Positions 63,832-64,000 of a stretch of DNA of 64,000 bases are shown here, one piece after another. A model generated the notes under the pieces. That model did no database searches. It was not told the origin of the DNA and saw nothing but the letters and a program-made list of their open reading frames with translations. Source of the stretch: Cepaea nemoralis (taxonomy: Eukaryota > Mollusca > Gastropoda > Stylommatophora > Helicidae); assembly GCA_014155875.1 (NCBI GenBank), contig JACEFZ010018156.1, positions 186,001 to 250,000 on the forward strand. Direction: 5' to 3'. A program made the position numbers and the translations under genes. The stretch's first letter is position 1. Each line of letters opens with the position of its first letter.

Positions 63832-64000
63832 CTGGAATTTAAAAAAAGTTCCTAAATGCTTTTCTTTCAAATAGAAAACGATCATGTTAAAGTTAGCGTA
63901 ACTATTTATGGGGGGAAAAAAGAAAAATAAACATGTTAGACAAACTCAGCTATAGATCATTTCTTATTTTGTTTTCACTTTTATTCCATTAAATATCAGT

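Overview
The window is nuclear DNA of an animal. Two host genes can be recognised from split exons with consensus splice sites, and nearly everything else is intron or intergenic repeat. The organism is most likely an invertebrate, perhaps a mollusc or another spiralian. That is inferred from moderate protein conservation, the mix of LINE clades and many tRNA-headed SINE families; nothing seen fixes the species.

Layout. (1) 1-7051, + strand: the last two coding exons of a smoothelin-type calponin-homology gene (1743-1894 and 6420-6570) and its 3'UTR. (2) About 7052-14954: intergenic, with decayed LINE pieces. (3) 14955-63831, - strand: most of a CHFR gene (mitotic-checkpoint E3 ubiquitin ligase with FHA, RING and PBZ zinc finger). 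At least 16 exons can be placed with matching phases, plus one possible microexon. Two junctions remain phase-incompatible, so at least two exons were not found, and the N-terminus lies beyond the right edge. The two genes are convergent.

The CHFR introns are full of tandem arrays (12- to 87-bp units), SINEs, LINE fragments (RTE-like and Jockey-like), two mariner-type fragments and a probable solo LTR. The least expected features concern tandem-repeat origin. A 4.4-kb, 59-bp array at 51.39-55.85 kb consists of tandem copies of the endonuclease-domain SDHxP segment of the LINE in which it sits. Another 59-bp array at 59.67-61.15 kb starts exactly at a CHFR 3' splice site and repeats the acceptor context about 25 times. 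A smaller array repeats the 5' splice site of exon 17235-17310.

There is no sign of an operon, a prokaryotic defence system, CRISPR or a viral genome. Some stretches (5.64-6.35 kb, 53.6-54.0 kb) have scattered one-base indels between repeat copies and may be poorly polished assembly.
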